Shown: piece after piece, positions 63,411 to 64,000 of the stretch
How the letters are laid out: every line of letters starts with the position of its first letter
How positions within the stretch are numbered: position 1 is the first letter of the stretch
Assembly (NCBI RefSeq): GCF_031598375.1
Contig: NZ_CP123872.1
Coordinates: 1,779,001-1,843,000 of the forward strand
Reading direction: 5' to 3'
Source: Temperatibacter marinus
Lineage (GTDB): Bacteria > Pseudomonadota > Alphaproteobacteria > Sphingomonadales > Kordiimonadaceae
Length of the DNA stretch: 64,000 nt
Position numbers and translations under genes: made by a program
The notes under the pieces: model-generated
What the model was told of the DNA's origin: nothing
Databases searched by the model: none
What the model saw: only the letters and a program-made list of their open reading frames with translations

Positions 63411-64000
63411 ATGTATCAAAAACATCCATTGAAAGTTGCTCATGTCATAAAAAATACACCAGAAACGGTGGTAGTAACCTTCCAGGTTCCGCCTCATTTG
63501 AAAGAAGCATATCGTTATGAGCAAGGGCAACATATTACACTTATTAAGTCTATTGATGGCTCTGAAATTCGCCGGTCTTATTCTATATGCTCAAGCGTTT
63601 CAGAAGAAGCCCTGACGGTGGCTATTCGAAAAGTGGAGGGGGGATTGTTTTCAACCTTTGCAAATGACCAGCTTGTTGCGGGGGACGAATTAGAGGTAAT
63701 GACTCCTTCTGGTAAATTTAATGTAGACTTAAATCCTACTGAGCAGCGGACTTATGTGGCTTTCGCTGCAGGCAGTGGCATTACACCGATAATGTCGATT
63801 ATTAAGACAACTCTTGAAATCGAGCCATGCGCGCGTTTTATGCTTTTTTATGGTAATAGAACGGGGCGAAGCACACTCTTTCGTGAGGAAATAGCACAAC
63901 TTAAAAATCGATTTATTGATCGCTTCAGTTATTGGCATTTTCTTTCACAAGAAGATTTGGAAATCCCCTTCTTTCAAGGACGGTTAGATTCTCAGAAAAT
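63411..64000 (+). CDS. paaE: phenylacetyl-CoA epoxidase reductase, 3'-truncated by window
   Basis: Reductase passing NADPH electrons to PaaA. Starts MYQKHPLKVAHVIKN; visible motifs are RRSYSICSS (FAD contact) and AAGSGITPIMS (NAD(P) contact), ferredoxin-NADP reductase fold; the C-terminal [2Fe-2S] part lies beyond the window. An A-rich stretch with GGA precedes the ATG at 63411. Fifth gene of paaABCDE. Confidence 0.95.
   Translation, partial: MYQKHPLKVAHVIKNTPETVVVTFQVPPHLKEAYRYEQGQHITLIKSIDGSEIRRSYSICSSVSEEALTVAIRKVEGGLFSTFANDQLVAGDELEVMTPSGKFNVDLNPTEQRTYVAFAAGSGITPIMSIIKTTLEIEPCARFMLFYGNRTGRSTLFREEIAQLKNRFIDRFSYWHFLSQEDLEIPFFQGRLDSQK

Noticed and set aside
1-64000. CRISPR arrays, insertion sequences, prophage genes, tRNA or rRNA genes
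   Set aside because: No direct-repeat array, transposase, integrase, phage structural gene, cloverleaf or rRNA-like sequence was found by reading.

Overview
The window looks like a piece of an alphaproteobacterial chromosome of moderate GC content. The evidence is gene order and content: dapF-mtaB-ftsY, an sdhCDAB operon, SPFH/NfeD, a DUF2849/DUF934-containing cysteine operon, an AqpS-type aquaporin next to arsenate reductase, and phenylacetate and valine catabolism genes. The many secreted peptidases (tricorn-like, M16, M14, two S9) would suit a marine, peptide- and amino-acid-using heterotroph. Kordiimonadales-like groups fit, but that is a guess. I see no rRNA, tRNA, insertion sequence, prophage or CRISPR array, and no clearly broken gene.

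Layout. 1-1004: 3' part of a membrane histidine kinase. 1008-7209: D-amino-acid cluster (alanine racemase, DgcN, DgcA, D-amino-acid aminotransferase) with a FAD protein and an MscS channel. 7231-11309: tricorn-like protease and a phosphopantetheinyl transferase. 11368-12294: bacterioferritin and its ferredoxin Bfd, each with a weak Fur-like box. 12439-14806: CPBP membrane protease, NfeD and SPFH protein. 14947-15861: orphan periplasmic binding protein. 15928-24490: LysR regulator diverging from valine-degradation genes (mmsA, acyl-CoA dehydrogenase, 3-hydroxyisobutyryl-CoA hydrolase, mmsB), with an M16 lipoprotein protease between. 24487-29387: three related orphan binding-protein-like genes, an S9 peptidase and a small transcription unit with its own promoter, SD, 39-codon ORF and terminator.

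29521-33078: sdhCDAB behind a structured leader that ends in a terminator-like hairpin. 33197-37791: another orphan binding protein, rsmD, rluB, tadA, an MscS channel and a small membrane protein. 37976-43682: threonine synthase, M14 carboxypeptidase and hybrid histidine kinase. 43689-49298: sulfate assimilation operon (cysG, DUF2849, cysI, DUF934, cysH) with a LysR gene at its end. 49630-54551: S9A lipoprotein peptidase, glyoxalase II, an unknown protein and the aqpS-arsC pair. 54667-57823: dapF, mtaB, ftsY. 57820-64000: a bifunctional beta-oxidation enzyme diverging from paaG and paaABCDE; matching palindromes sit inside the sigma70-like promoters.

How it fits together. Valine, phenylacetate and beta-oxidation products reach the TCA cycle, where succinate dehydrogenase acts. 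Peptidases supply amino acids, and the D-amino-acid cluster handles D-Ala/D-Glu. No single novel defence or mobile system is evident. The best leads for something undescribed are the sdh leader, the 39-codon gene, the binding-protein-like paralogue family and the operator arrays.
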